DNA from: Pyxidicoccus sp. MSG2 | GTDB lineage: Bacteria; Myxococcota; Myxococcia; Myxococcales; Myxococcaceae | DNA: 64,000 nucleotides | Direction of reading: 5' to 3' | Assembly (NCBI RefSeq): GCF_026626705.1 | Contig: NZ_JAPNKC010000001.1 | Span: 372,001-436,000 of the forward strand | Shown: positions 8,367 through 17,119 of the stretch, one piece after another | Layout of the letters: each line of letters starts with the position of its first letter | How positions within the stretch are numbered: the stretch's first letter is position 1 | The notes under the pieces: generated by a model | What the model was told of the DNA's origin: nothing | The model's database searches: none | Seen by the model: only the letters and a program-made list of their open reading frames with translations | Position numbers and translations under genes: made by a program

Positions 8367-8735
8367 TCAGTCGCGGTACAGCTCGGTGCCGGCACCGTCG
8401 AGGTGCCGCACGCGCACTCTCGATAGAAGCTCGAGCGGCATGAGCCGCGCGTTGACGCCCATCCGGTCGCGCGCCGGGTCCAGCGCCGCCCAGTGCGAGA
8501 CACAGCCGCAGTGGGCGCAACGATGGAAGGCAATCTTCTGCTCGCCCCACTGGTAGGTGTCCTGGGCAGACCCTTCCGTGCGAACGCGGACCTGCTGGAG
8601 CGAGTAGTACGCCCACAGCACGCCGTAACGTCGACAGATGGAGCAGTTGCAGTCGGTGACCTGGGTGGGCTCGGTCTGCACTTCAATCGACACGCGACCG
8701 CAGTGACATGTGGCGAGAATCATCATTGGCTCCAT
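8367..8735 (-). CDS. GFA/DUF636 family zinc protein
   Basis: 122 residues. LATCHCGRVSIEV, DCNCSICRRYGVLWAYY and FHRCAHCGCVSHWA give the zinc-binding cysteines of the glutathione-dependent formaldehyde-activating (GFA) family in the right order, and length matches the family. Most members have no proven substrate. The start may be one of the internal Met codons four or five residues in, because GGAG sits just before them. It converges on the acetate kinase fusion gene with only nine bases between the stops. Confidence 0.8.
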   Translation of the reverse strand: MEPMMILATCHCGRVSIEVQTEPTQVTDCNCSICRRYGVLWAYYSLQQVRVRTEGSAQDTYQWGEQKIAFHRCAHCGCVSHWAALDPARDRMGVNARLMPLELLSRVRVRHLDGAGTELYRD

Positions 8736-8898
8736 ACGGAAGAGTCGGCGGCTGCGTCTTGCAGGCTGTCCGCTTCGAGCCGAGAGCTTAGCGACGGAGA
8801 CCGCGACGTGTCCGGTCCCCGGGTGTGGGTCCCCCTGTAGTAGAACTCCCGCGCAACCCTGTCAGCCCGCGCGGCTGATGCACGCGTAAAGGCCGTCC

Positions 8899-9414
8899 AT
8901 GGCATCCCTGAAACAGCTGGCGTTCCGGATGGCGCGGTCCCCCGCCTCGGGCTCCCTGGTCCGCTTCGGCTTCGCGCACGTGGACCGGCTCCTGCCGCTC
9001 ACCACCCTGGACCGCTCGGAGCTCGCCGCCCTCTACCGCCACCCGCGTCCCTGCTACGGAAGCTTCCACCACCTCGCCGTTCCCCTGCGCGCCGTGCCGG
9101 ATGTCTTCGCCCTTGCCCACCCTCGCCATGCCGGGCTGCGCGCCAACCTCTTCGCGCTCATCGCCAGCGCCCAGCGCAGGGCTGCCTCTTCAGTGCTCGT
9201 CAACGCGGGCCCCCGGCAGGACGTCGGACAGGTGCACTTCCACCTCACGGACGGCTCGCCCTTCAGCGACGCCGTGCGCTCGGAGCGCCTCACCTGGCCG
9301 GACTGGGACGAGGCCATCCGCGCACTGGCCTCCGTCCCCGACATCCTCGATCGCTACAGCGCCGGAATGTCCCTGCTGCAGGACGCGGGAGACCCCCGCG
9401 TGCGCCTCATCTGA
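8899..9414 (+). CDS. HIT-like protein with altered histidine triad
   Basis: 171 residues. The segment DVGQVHFHLTDG aligns with the histidine-triad motif (H-x-H-x-H) with the first His replaced by Gln. The preceding region carries the usual helix and strand arrangement of HIT nucleotide hydrolases and transferases. A one-His change occurs in galactose-1-phosphate uridylyltransferase-type branches, so a nucleotidyl transfer or hydrolysis role is possible. It starts with AAAGG six bases upstream of ATG. Its last codons overlap the end of the convergent nucleotidyltransferase gene by eight bases. Confidence 0.6.
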   Translation: MASLKQLAFRMARSPASGSLVRFGFAHVDRLLPLTTLDRSELAALYRHPRPCYGSFHHLAVPLRAVPDVFALAHPRHAGLRANLFALIASAQRRAASSVLVNAGPRQDVGQVHFHLTDGSPFSDAVRSERLTWPDWDEAIRALASVPDILDRYSAGMSLLQDAGDPRVRLI

Positions 9415-10192
9415 CGCTGCCGCGCGGCGCCGCCGTGGGGGACCAGAAGCCCGCCAGCGCACCCGAAGCGTGGGCCTCGGTGTAGCGGCGCAGGTCCTCT
9501 CCGTTGTCCACCTCCAGCCAGCCAGACGCGATGGGCACGGCGTGAATCGCCATGCCCTCGGAGATGAGGTCCTGGAGGAAGGCCGTCATCGAGGTGTTCC
9601 AGTACCGGGCGTCCTCGGCCACGCGGCGGTCGAAGCGCTCATAGAGTGAGTGCAGGACGCCGGGCCCGAAGCGCAACAGCCCGAGGTACTGCCCCTGCAC
9701 CTGCTCCACCGAGCGCACCCGCGAGCCGATGTCGATGATGCGCTCGCCTTCCAGACGCAGCGACTCGCAGTCCGTCGTGGGGTCCTCCATCCGCAATTCC
9801 CAGAGGCGGCGCCACTGCGTGTCGATGGCGACGTCGAGGTCGTGCGACGCGGCCAGCATCGCGGCGAGCACCTCGCGCGAGAAGACGATGTCTCCATAGG
9901 CGACGATGACCGGCTCGCTCCGGGACAGCACGGGCAGGCTGAAGCGCAGCGTGGCAACCATGTTGCCGGTGGTGTAGGCCGGGTTCACCACCACGCGCAC
10001 GTCGCGCCCCTCTTGAATCTGCTCGGGGTACGCGCCAGCCATCACCGTGACGTCGACACCGAAGTGCCGGTACACGGCCAGCTGGTGGTCGAGCAACGGC
10101 GCTCCCGCCAGCTCCACGAGACACTTCGGACGATTCGCCGCCAGCGGACCCATGCGGGTTCCCAGCCCCGCGGCCAGAATGATTGCTCTCAC
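9407..10192 (-). CDS. nucleotidyltransferase, likely CTP:phosphoglutamine cytidylyltransferase (Cj1416-like)
   Basis: 261 residues from a GTG with GGAGG ten bases upstream. RAIILAAGLGTRMGPLAANR followed by PK is the NTP-binding loop with the catalytic Lys23, as in LicC/RfbA-type transferases. Later motifs are VIVAYGDIVFSREV (metal Asp) and SGWLEVDNGEDLRRY. The GTG overlaps the amidotransferase stop (GTGA). It follows a glutamine-kinase-like and an amidotransferase gene in the same order as cj1418-cj1417-cj1416 of Campylobacter, where this enzyme joins CMP to L-glutamine phosphate. The family is clear; the exact substrate is inferred from gene order. A sugar- or choline-phosphate substrate is the alternative. 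Confidence 0.75.
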   Translation of the reverse strand: MRAIILAAGLGTRMGPLAANRPKCLVELAGAPLLDHQLAVYRHFGVDVTVMAGAYPEQIQEGRDVRVVVNPAYTTGNMVATLRFSLPVLSRSEPVIVAYGDIVFSREVLAAMLAASHDLDVAIDTQWRRLWELRMEDPTTDCESLRLEGERIIDIGSRVRSVEQVQGQYLGLLRFGPGVLHSLYERFDRRVAEDARYWNTSMTAFLQDLISEGMAIHAVPIASGWLEVDNGEDLRRYTEAHASGALAGFWSPTAAPRGSVR

Positions 10193-10818
10193 AGGAAGGA
10201 CGCCTCCATGTATTCGAGGACTGCCGGAAGGTGACGGGGCTCGCGCTCGGGGTGCCAGAGAACGCCGAGCGAGCGCCGCTCCGCGCTCGCGAAGGCCTCC
10301 ACGACGCCGTCCTCCGAGCGCGCGACGATGTCCCACCCCTCGGGGATGGAGCCCGCCTCCACGCCCCAGTGGTGGAAGCTCGCCACGTCCGCCGGGCCCC
10401 TCCACGCGTCGGCGAGCGGGCCCCTCAGCGCGTGGCGCACGCGCACGTGGGACTCGACGCGCACCAGCCGCATCCCCGCGGCCAGCGCAAGCATCTGCGC
10501 GCCCCGGCACACGCCGAGCAGCGGAGTGCCCGTCCGGGCGGCGAGCGCCATCAGGACCGACTCCGTCTCGTCCCGCGCGGGGACGCGGTCCTGTCCCGTC
10601 CCCGGCGCGTCGTTGCCGCCGGTGAGGAGGACGAGCCCCGGGCGGAGGGCCTCGAACTGCGCGGCGGCCGCGGCGGCCACGTTCACCGCGGGGAACGGCA
10701 TCCAGCCCGCCTCCCACAGACACTCGGCCCAGGATGCCTCCAGCGCATCTCGTGTCTCCGGCCGATCCGGGACGCAGTCACGGCGCTGGGTGACGAGGAC
10801 GGCGCGGCGCTCACTCAT
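10189..10818 (-). CDS. class I glutamine amidotransferase-fold hydrolase (Cj1417-like)
   Basis: 209 residues from MSERR. The triad is intact: GVCRG with Cys104, and WHPERE with His189 and Glu191. VLLTGGNDAP is the usual strand of the PuuD/gamma-glutamyl-GABA hydrolase branch. There is no synthase partner domain, so it should cleave a gamma-glutamyl amide rather than donate ammonia. In Campylobacter the equivalent enzyme hydrolyses gamma-glutamyl-CDP-amidate to cytidine diphosphoramidate and glutamate. Its start overlaps the stop of the kinase gene by eight bases and its stop overlaps the next start. Confidence 0.78.
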   Translation of the reverse strand: MSERRAVLVTQRRDCVPDRPETRDALEASWAECLWEAGWMPFPAVNVAAAAAAQFEALRPGLVLLTGGNDAPGTGQDRVPARDETESVLMALAARTGTPLLGVCRGAQMLALAAGMRLVRVESHVRVRHALRGPLADAWRGPADVASFHHWGVEAGSIPEGWDIVARSEDGVVEAFASAERRSLGVLWHPEREPRHLPAVLEYMEASFL

Positions 10819-13552
10819 GGACGAGCCTGCGCCCACCGCAGTCCAGCGTCATCACCCGCCCGCTCGCCAGCCGCCGGAGCTGCTCGCGGCCCACGCCGAT
10901 GGCGGCGGGCAATTGCAGCTCGGTGCAGCGCACCGCCATGTGCGAGTTCGCGCCGCCATACGCCGTGACGATGCCGGCCACGCCGAGCGCGAGCAGGCCG
11001 TCATAGCCGGGGTCCGCGCGCTCCAGCAGCACGATGGTGCCGCGCACGCGCTCCGCATCCGGCAGCCCGTCCGCGACCAACACCGGCGCGCGCACGCACG
11101 CCTTCGTCACGAACAGGGGCTGCTCGTCGCTGCTCACGTGGAAGAGCAGGTGGTACGTGCGGATGAGGACGTCCGGCAGCTCGATGAGGTTGATGTCGGC
11201 GGCGTGCTCGCGGGCCTCGTCGATGGCGTCGCGGCACCGGGGCCGCGCCTCGGCCGCTGGCAGCCCCATGGCGGCCTCCACCTGCTCCAGCGACAGGTGC
11301 GCGAGGTCGTCCCGGCCCAGTCCCAGCGGCTCTCCCCAGTCGGCGATGTGCTCGAGCACCGCGCTGAGCGTGCGGGTGAACACGTGCTTGCCGTACTCCC
11401 GGCCGGAGACCGCCGCGCCGAGGTGCCCGAGAAACTCGTGGCTCGACAGCTCGAGCCCCGCGCCCCGGAGGCCCGCACCGATGCGCTCCAGGAGGCTTGG
11501 TGAGAGCGGCTCCTCGTGCCTGGCCAGCTCCTCGGTGCCCGAGATGAGCGGGCCGAAGTAGCGCTCGGGGTCCGCGGCATAGCGGGGCGTGCGCAGGTCG
11601 TAGGTGCCCGGGCGCAGGTGGCCGAACTCTGCGACGAGCGCCTCCAGGCTCAGCTCACCCCTCCGCACACGGAGCGCGTCCGCTTGCAGCTGCCCGGCCA
11701 CCGTCCGGATGCGCTGGAGCACCTGACGCTGCTCTCCCGCGTCCAGCACGCCCTCGCGCACGAAGCTCTTGAGCAGCGCCGTCACCACGAACGCCGTGCG
11801 CGCCAGGTGCGCGAACGGGAGGGTGCCCAGCTCCCGCAGGCGCTCGAGGACGGGGCCGAGCCCACCTCCGAAGCCCGGCGCGAGCGGGGCGGCGCGCAGT
11901 TGCTCCACCCGCTCCAGCCAGGCGGGAAGGCCGCGGAGCCCGTTGAGCGTGAGGGCCCGCAGCGCCACGGCCAGCGCCTCCAGCTCCCCCTCCTCCACGT
12001 CGGACAGGTAGAGCCTCCGGAGCCGCTCGCGCAGGCCGAGGCTCGCGCACGTGTCGGCGATGTCGAACTCCACCTTGTCGTGCAGCTGGGGGTCCTCGGC
12101 GAGCCGGGCGAGCTGGGAGGAGACGAGGCTTGCCGCCACGTGCGCGGGCGTGACGGCCGGGATGAAGGAATTGAGGGAGGCCCGCACGTCCACGTAGGCA
12201 TGCCCGGCGAAGTCCCGCAGGAGGGGTACGCCCCGCAGGTCCCGGTAGCCGTACTGCGCGCGCTGCTCCGCCCAGGTCCGGTCGGTGATGAGCCTGCCGT
12301 AGAGGGAGCGGGCCAGCGGCAGCGGGCGCCGACCAATCATCTCGGCGGGGTTCCAATCCGTCATCGTGCTGTAGACGGTCCCTTCGCCGACGACGGGCCC
12401 CCGGGGCGGGACGAGCTTCTGGTGCGCCGTGCAGGCATCGGCGAGGAGCCTCGCGCGGCGGACCTCGCTCCCCTCGGGGAGCCCTGTCCTGCGGGTGATG
12501 GGTCGCACCTGGAAGAGGTGGAAGTCACTGCCCGCCAGCGCGAACTCGAGGTCCAGCGTCTCCACGCCGGTGAGCTTCACCAGCTCGCGGCCCACCGTGA
12601 CGACGCGGCGGAGCGAGCCCGGGAGCAGGCCCTTGGGGACGCCGTGCTCCACGTACGCGGAGGAGGGATTCTCCAGGGCCCCGGAGGTAATCTGGTCCGT
12701 GCGCCCGCTGTGACGGTCCGACGCCACCACCCAGTAGGACGCAAGCGTCTCCGGGTGCCGCGTCATCAGCACGCCGCTCTCGTCCACGGGGTGGACGTAG
12801 TCCTGGAGGAAGACCTTCTCGGACTCCGCCCCCCGGCCGTACGAGCCGAACACGTCCGAGATGGCGCGGCCGAGCGCCTCGGCGTCGCCCGCGTCCACGT
12901 CGAGCACCGAGAGGAAGCGCCCCGCATTCGACTCCGCCCACGCGTCCTCCGCCGAGCAGGAGGAGCGCACGACGACACGTGCGGTGCCGAAGCGCTCCCG
13001 CACGCGCCAGAGCACGCCGCCACGGTCCACCGCCCACTCCTGGCCCCGCACGATGAGCGGCCGGGAGATGCGCCACGGCCCGTGCAGCTCCGAGAGGATG
13101 TCGAGCGTGCGCGCCTTGTCACCCAGCAGGAGCCGGCCCACCGGGGCGAGCGGCTCGCTCGTGGCCTCGTCCTCGCGGAGCTCGAGGCGCACCACATCTC
13201 CCGAATTCCCGAGGCGCACCGCCACCGCGTCCAGGTCCCACCCCTCCAGCTCCCGGCGCACTGCCTGGGTCCGCCCGAGGATGAAGCGGCACTCGCCGCG
13301 CCAGGTGGCGATGACGGCGGAGGCGCCCCGCAGCGGCACGTGGAGCGCGCGCGGCCGCAAGAGCACCGTCCCCTTGAAGGCGAGCGTCAGCGGCGCACCG
13401 CCAAACGCCTCCGCGAGCGTGTCCAGGGTGCGCTCGGCCCAGGCGCGCATGGAGGCGTGCGCCGGTCCGATGGCGAGCACCCGGCAGTCGCGGATGCCTC
13501 CGGTAGGGAGGTCGAGGCGAAGCGTGGCGGTGTCGGATTCCCGGAGTGTCAC
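10811..13552 (-). CDS. PEP-synthase-like dikinase, likely L-glutamine kinase (Cj1418-like)
   Basis: 913 residues from a GTG with GAGG six bases upstream; this start leaves 86 bases to the divergent gene. The N-terminal half is an ATP-grasp domain of the PEP synthase type (ARVVVRSSCSAEDAWAESNA, ESGVLMTRHPETLASYWVV, FHLFQVRPITR). A long helical central region follows. The C-terminal phosphohistidine swivel domain has GIVTAYGGANSHMAVRC with His871. There is no PEP-binding TIM barrel, so it is not a PEP synthase. This ATP-grasp + swivel arrangement is that of the Campylobacter glutamine kinase, which phosphorylates the amide nitrogen of glutamine. Rifampin phosphotransferase shares the architecture and is the main alternative, but the two downstream genes favour glutamine kinase. 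Confidence 0.75.
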   Translation of the reverse strand: MTLRESDTATLRLDLPTGGIRDCRVLAIGPAHASMRAWAERTLDTLAEAFGGAPLTLAFKGTVLLRPRALHVPLRGASAVIATWRGECRFILGRTQAVRRELEGWDLDAVAVRLGNSGDVVRLELREDEATSEPLAPVGRLLLGDKARTLDILSELHGPWRISRPLIVRGQEWAVDRGGVLWRVRERFGTARVVVRSSCSAEDAWAESNAGRFLSVLDVDAGDAEALGRAISDVFGSYGRGAESEKVFLQDYVHPVDESGVLMTRHPETLASYWVVASDRHSGRTDQITSGALENPSSAYVEHGVPKGLLPGSLRRVVTVGRELVKLTGVETLDLEFALAGSDFHLFQVRPITRRTGLPEGSEVRRARLLADACTAHQKLVPPRGPVVGEGTVYSTMTDWNPAEMIGRRPLPLARSLYGRLITDRTWAEQRAQYGYRDLRGVPLLRDFAGHAYVDVRASLNSFIPAVTPAHVAASLVSSQLARLAEDPQLHDKVEFDIADTCASLGLRERLRRLYLSDVEEGELEALAVALRALTLNGLRGLPAWLERVEQLRAAPLAPGFGGGLGPVLERLRELGTLPFAHLARTAFVVTALLKSFVREGVLDAGEQRQVLQRIRTVAGQLQADALRVRRGELSLEALVAEFGHLRPGTYDLRTPRYAADPERYFGPLISGTEELARHEEPLSPSLLERIGAGLRGAGLELSSHEFLGHLGAAVSGREYGKHVFTRTLSAVLEHIADWGEPLGLGRDDLAHLSLEQVEAAMGLPAAEARPRCRDAIDEAREHAADINLIELPDVLIRTYHLLFHVSSDEQPLFVTKACVRAPVLVADGLPDAERVRGTIVLLERADPGYDGLLALGVAGIVTAYGGANSHMAVRCTELQLPAAIGVGREQLRRLASGRVMTLDCGGRRLVHE

Positions 13553-13638
13553 GAGCAACCTCGCGCGAGCGGACGTGGAGCGCGCCGCGAGTGCGGCCTC
13601 ACATTGCCGCCCCTGTCCACGTGTGGTGGATTCGATGC

Positions 13639-14427
13639 ATGAGAACCTTCGCCACGGATGAGCGGCTCGCGTACCGCCGGGCGGGCAACGAGCTTCAGCC
13701 CCGCCCCTCCGAGGACCATGTCCTCTCCTACGAGTACCGGCTGATGCAGCTGCCGCTGGCTCGGCCCGACCACCCGGAGGTGGTGCCATACGACGTCAAG
13801 GCCGGCTACGACTGGATGGGCACCTACCGCGCGCCCCGCATCTCGCTGGTGGGCTTCGTGGACTTCGGCGCCTTCGCCCAGAGTCCCCAGTTCAACCGCT
13901 TCATGAATGCCGTCGCCATGACGGCCGCGGCACGCAAGATTGCGTGGGACATCGTCGAGCGGCGCAAGTACAGACACCACTTCACCATCTGCAACGGCCT
14001 CCACGAGCGGATGCCCGCGCAGGACATCGTCCCCTTCGTGAAGCAGCGGCTGGAGGGCTTCCCGCGCTTCCGCATCCAGGTGAAGGGCGGCTGGTTCTGG
14101 GGCAAGAAGAACGGCCGGATGTACTTCCCCGTCTACCCGGAGCTGACGGACGGCCCCAACCCGGTGGACCACCTCACTGCCATCCAGACGCGCCTGGAGC
14201 ACTCGCTCCACCCCGGCTTCTACATCGGCTGTCTGCAGCTGACGGACCACCTGCGCTTCAACTCCGAGCTGGATGTGCACGAGGCGGACGAGCTGTTCAG
14301 CGTGCTCCAGCGCTTCCGCGAGACTGTCATCGTGGAGCTGGAGGTGAACGAGCTCACCATCCTGCGCACGCACGACGACCTCATCCTCAAGAGCCGCGCC
14401 ATCGAGCGCGTGCCGCTGGCGGGTTGA
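13639..14427 (+). CDS. unknown protein, possible 2H-phosphoesterase fold
   Basis: 262 residues from MRTFATDERLAYRRAG. I do not recognise the family with certainty. The strand order resembles 2H phosphoesterases (LigT-like): RISLVGFVDFG, then RHHFTICNGL with an H-x-T motif, then FRIQVKGGWFWGKKNGRMYF, then GFYIGCLQLTDHLRF where the second H-x-T would be expected but is not intact, and a final ELEVNELTILRT strand. It lies between two minus-strand operons, divergent from the glutamine-kinase-like gene and convergent (five bases apart) with the NDK-like gene, so it may serve the same pathway. Confidence 0.6.
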   Translation: MRTFATDERLAYRRAGNELQPRPSEDHVLSYEYRLMQLPLARPDHPEVVPYDVKAGYDWMGTYRAPRISLVGFVDFGAFAQSPQFNRFMNAVAMTAAARKIAWDIVERRKYRHHFTICNGLHERMPAQDIVPFVKQRLEGFPRFRIQVKGGWFWGKKNGRMYFPVYPELTDGPNPVDHLTAIQTRLEHSLHPGFYIGCLQLTDHLRFNSELDVHEADELFSVLQRFRETVIVELEVNELTILRTHDDLILKSRAIERVPLAG

Positions 14428-14432
14428 GGGGC

Positions 14433-15422
14433 TCATTCGAACTCCTGGAGCGCGCTGCGCAGGAGCACGCGCTCGTAGGCGTTGCGGACCAGGGCCCCCA
14501 CCGGCCCGATGAGCTGCGTGAGGTCCGTCTCGCGGTACAGCCCGGGCTGGTGGAGCAACTCCAGCACCGCGGCGGCGAGCGCCGGCTCCACGCGGTAGTC
14601 GAACAGCCCCGGCCGACGCGGGTGTGAGCGCCCCGCACGGACCGCCTCCTCCACCAGCGCCGCCTCGTCGGCCACGACGCGCAGGTACAGCTCGCGGGAC
14701 GCTGCGTGCTCGGCGCGGTGCGCCGCGAGCTGGCCCGCGGCCTCGCGCCACAGCCGGGGCAGGCCCTCGGGGAAGGGGGCAATGAGCTCCACCTCCTCGG
14801 CGAGGCGCAGGCGCAGGTGGACGAGGAACTCCGCGGGCGAGGGTCGCCAGGCTCTTCCCACCAGGGCGCCCGGCAGTTGCTGGGAGGGAGACATGGCGCG
14901 CCGGGTGGGACGCCCGGCTGACTCGAGGAGCAGGCGCAGCTCGCGCGGGTCGAAGGCCGTGGCGGCCTCTTCAATCGTCGCTCGCGCGTCGTCCGAGGAG
15001 TGCATGAGACTCAGCGCGCGCGTGGGCGCATGCAGCCGGCTGCGCAGGTGGTGCGGTGAGCGCTTGCGCGGGTCCGCGGACCCCTTGAGCGCCTTGAACG
15101 CCGCGGAGGCCGACCGCCCCGGGGTGTGCAGCAGCAGCGCGTAGGAGGGCTCGAGCAGGTAGACCTCGCTCGGCACGGCCCACGTCTTGTCGAGCGCGAT
15201 GGGCCGGTTGGGGCTGTACACCGCCTCGATGCTGCTCTGCGTGTACTGCACGAAGCGCCGGTCCACCGTGCGGAAGCCCTCGCTCGCGAGGAAGGCGAGC
15301 GCCTCCTCCGCGAGCCCGAGCCCGAGGGCGTACGGGTCGAAGAACGTGAAGACGAGCTCCTCGCTCGCAGGACGCGAGGCGAAGGCCTCGACGAGGCCGG
15401 ATACGCTGGCGAGGTTTCTCAT
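14433..15422 (-). CDS. protein with nucleoside diphosphate kinase-like N-terminal domain
   Basis: 329 residues. Residues about 21-160 follow the NDK fold: ELVFTFFDPYAL at the first strand, FLASEGFRTVDRRFVQYT, then SADPRKRSPHHLRSR and ALSLMHSSDDARATIEEAA. The last matches the active-site His motif of NDK (IIHGSDS). The ATP-phosphate Lys of the KPD motif is absent (FDP instead), so phosphate transfer may be altered. Residues about 165-329 are helical and unrecognised. The ATG overlaps the stop of the GH13 gene (ATGA) with GGAG upstream. It ends an export and biosynthesis operon beside the CDP-amidate genes and might act on a nucleotide intermediate; that is inference. Confidence 0.6.
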   Translation of the reverse strand: MRNLASVSGLVEAFASRPASEELVFTFFDPYALGLGLAEEALAFLASEGFRTVDRRFVQYTQSSIEAVYSPNRPIALDKTWAVPSEVYLLEPSYALLLHTPGRSASAAFKALKGSADPRKRSPHHLRSRLHAPTRALSLMHSSDDARATIEEAATAFDPRELRLLLESAGRPTRRAMSPSQQLPGALVGRAWRPSPAEFLVHLRLRLAEEVELIAPFPEGLPRLWREAAGQLAAHRAEHAASRELYLRVVADEAALVEEAVRAGRSHPRRPGLFDYRVEPALAAAVLELLHQPGLYRETDLTQLIGPVGALVRNAYERVLLRSALQEFE

Positions 15423-17119
15423 GCGAGGTCTCCGCTGCCGGGTTCCACCAGCCACACCGCCTCGGCCGGCGCGAGCACGACGTCTCCCCTGCCCTGACGG
15501 CCTCCAAGCAGCTCCCTCCATTCACGCAGCGGCGAGCGAACGGTCGCGGGCTCGGCACCGAGATTCACGAGCACGTGCAGGGGCTGGCGCGCATGGCCCC
15601 GCGTCAGCTGGAGGACGTGGGAGGCCGCCATCCGCGCCTCGCAGCCTCCGTCCTCCCGGAGCGCGGGCAGCGCGTCGCGCAGGCGGATGAGGCCGAGGAG
15701 GGACTTCAGGATGCGCGCATGCACCGGCTGCCGGATGAGCGCGCGGAGCGCCCCATACGGGTAGCGGTACCGGTTCGCGGCGCGGGGGTTGGAGGACTCG
15801 ACACCCACCGCGTCCGGCAGCCCGAAGAGCGTGGGAAAATAGAGCGAGGGCGTGGCTGGTAGCGCGAACAGGAGCGCGTGCGCGGCGAGGTAACGCTCGA
15901 CGTCGAGGCCCGCCTCGGTGGAGAAGATGCGGTGCAGGGAGCTGTTGAGCTCGTACGGCTGCGGCTCGCCCCGCACGTCCGCGTGGGACACCCAGACGCG
16001 GCTCCGCTCCAGCCGCTCCAGCACCCGCCGCAGGGTGCGCGCGTCCAGCGGCGGGTCCATGGGGCGCAGGTGCACGCCGTCATGCGTCTGGAGGAAGGCA
16101 TACCCGTCACAGCGGTGCGCGTCGGACGCGGACGCGTTCACCCAATCCACCAGCGGCCCGCCCTCGCCAACGAGCGCGGCGGCGAACACCAGCAGCGGCA
16201 CCGCGAGGTGGTTGTCGTGCTGCGCCAGCTCCGCGCCCAGGTAGCACCGCTCGCCGGAGCGGTGGTCGGTCTCCGCGAGGAGGCGCACCGACGGGTCCAC
16301 CAGGTCCGCCACCGCGCGCAGCACGCGCACCAGCACCTTCGCCTCCGGCTCGTGTGGCCCGCCGGGCACGCGCTTCCACACGTGGGGAATGGCATCCAGG
16401 CGGACGACGCGCGCGCCTGCCGCCACAAGCCGCAGGAGCGTCCGCGCCATGGAGGAGAGGACATCCGGCGAGCGGTAGTTGAGGTCCACCTGCGAGCGCC
16501 CGTACGTGCACCACGCCCATACGGGGCCGGTCGCCGTGTCGAAGCGCTGGAGGAGGGAGGAGGTGCGCACCCGCGTGCCCCACTCGAGGGCCCGCGGCTC
16601 GGAGAACAGGTGGAAATCCTCCCTGCTCCCCTCCCCTCGCAGCACGCCCTGGAACCCCGGGTGCGCGGTGGACACGTGGTTCATCACCAGGTCGAGCATC
16701 AGCCCACCACTCGCCTCCGACAGGCGCTCCAGGTCTTCCCACGCGCCGAAGCGGGGGTGCACGGCCTGGTGGTCCACCACCGCGAAGCCGTCATCCCCGT
16801 CCGACACGAAGGGCGGCAGCACGTGCAGCAGGGCCGGGCCCACGCCACCCACCTCCTCGTCGAGGAAGCGCATCAGCGCCTGGAGCGGGGCCATGCCGCC
16901 GTCCAGCACGTGGTCGGGGTACACGGCGATGACGGCGGCTCTCTCGCTGCCCACGACACGCCCGGGCAGGCGACGCGCGCGGACGCCGTCCGCCACCGCC
17001 GCCAGCTCCCGGGCGAGTGTGGCCGCGCGCTCCTCGCCATGGAGTTGGGCAAGCGCGTCCCGCAGCCGCGCCATCGGAGGGGCGCGGACCGGAACGGCCG
17101 GGATGCTGGAGGAGGTCAT
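15419..17119 (-). CDS. GH13 family sucrose-phosphorylase-like enzyme
   Basis: 566 residues. (beta/alpha)8-barrel motifs are in order: LMLDLVMNHVS, GARVVRLDAIPHVWK (nucleophile Asp), VRLLAETDHRSGERCYLG (acid/base Glu) and FLQTHDGVHLRPM (transition-state His-Asp). The THDGVHLRP form and the preceding organisation match the sucrose/glucosylglycerate phosphorylase branch (GH13_18), which uses phosphate to split a glucoside into glucose 1-phosphate. A small beta domain closes the chain. There is no signal peptide, so it is cytoplasmic. Both ends overlap neighbouring genes as ATGA. In the operon it could glucosylate or deglucosylate the product. Confidence 0.8.
   Translation of the reverse strand: MTSSSIPAVPVRAPPMARLRDALAQLHGEERAATLARELAAVADGVRARRLPGRVVGSERAAVIAVYPDHVLDGGMAPLQALMRFLDEEVGGVGPALLHVLPPFVSDGDDGFAVVDHQAVHPRFGAWEDLERLSEASGGLMLDLVMNHVSTAHPGFQGVLRGEGSREDFHLFSEPRALEWGTRVRTSSLLQRFDTATGPVWAWCTYGRSQVDLNYRSPDVLSSMARTLLRLVAAGARVVRLDAIPHVWKRVPGGPHEPEAKVLVRVLRAVADLVDPSVRLLAETDHRSGERCYLGAELAQHDNHLAVPLLVFAAALVGEGGPLVDWVNASASDAHRCDGYAFLQTHDGVHLRPMDPPLDARTLRRVLERLERSRVWVSHADVRGEPQPYELNSSLHRIFSTEAGLDVERYLAAHALLFALPATPSLYFPTLFGLPDAVGVESSNPRAANRYRYPYGALRALIRQPVHARILKSLLGLIRLRDALPALREDGGCEARMAASHVLQLTRGHARQPLHVLVNLGAEPATVRSPLREWRELLGGRQGRGDVVLAPAEAVWLVEPGSGDLA

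Noticed and set aside
10811-13552. PEP synthase or pyruvate phosphate dikinase
   Set aside because: No PEP-binding TIM barrel or its catalytic residues after the swivel domain, and gene order matches the glutamine kinase cluster instead.
11516-13642. Long plus-strand frame opposite the glutamine-kinase-like gene
   Set aside because: Composition is a shadow of the high-GC third codon positions; no motif, and the minus-strand gene is strongly supported.
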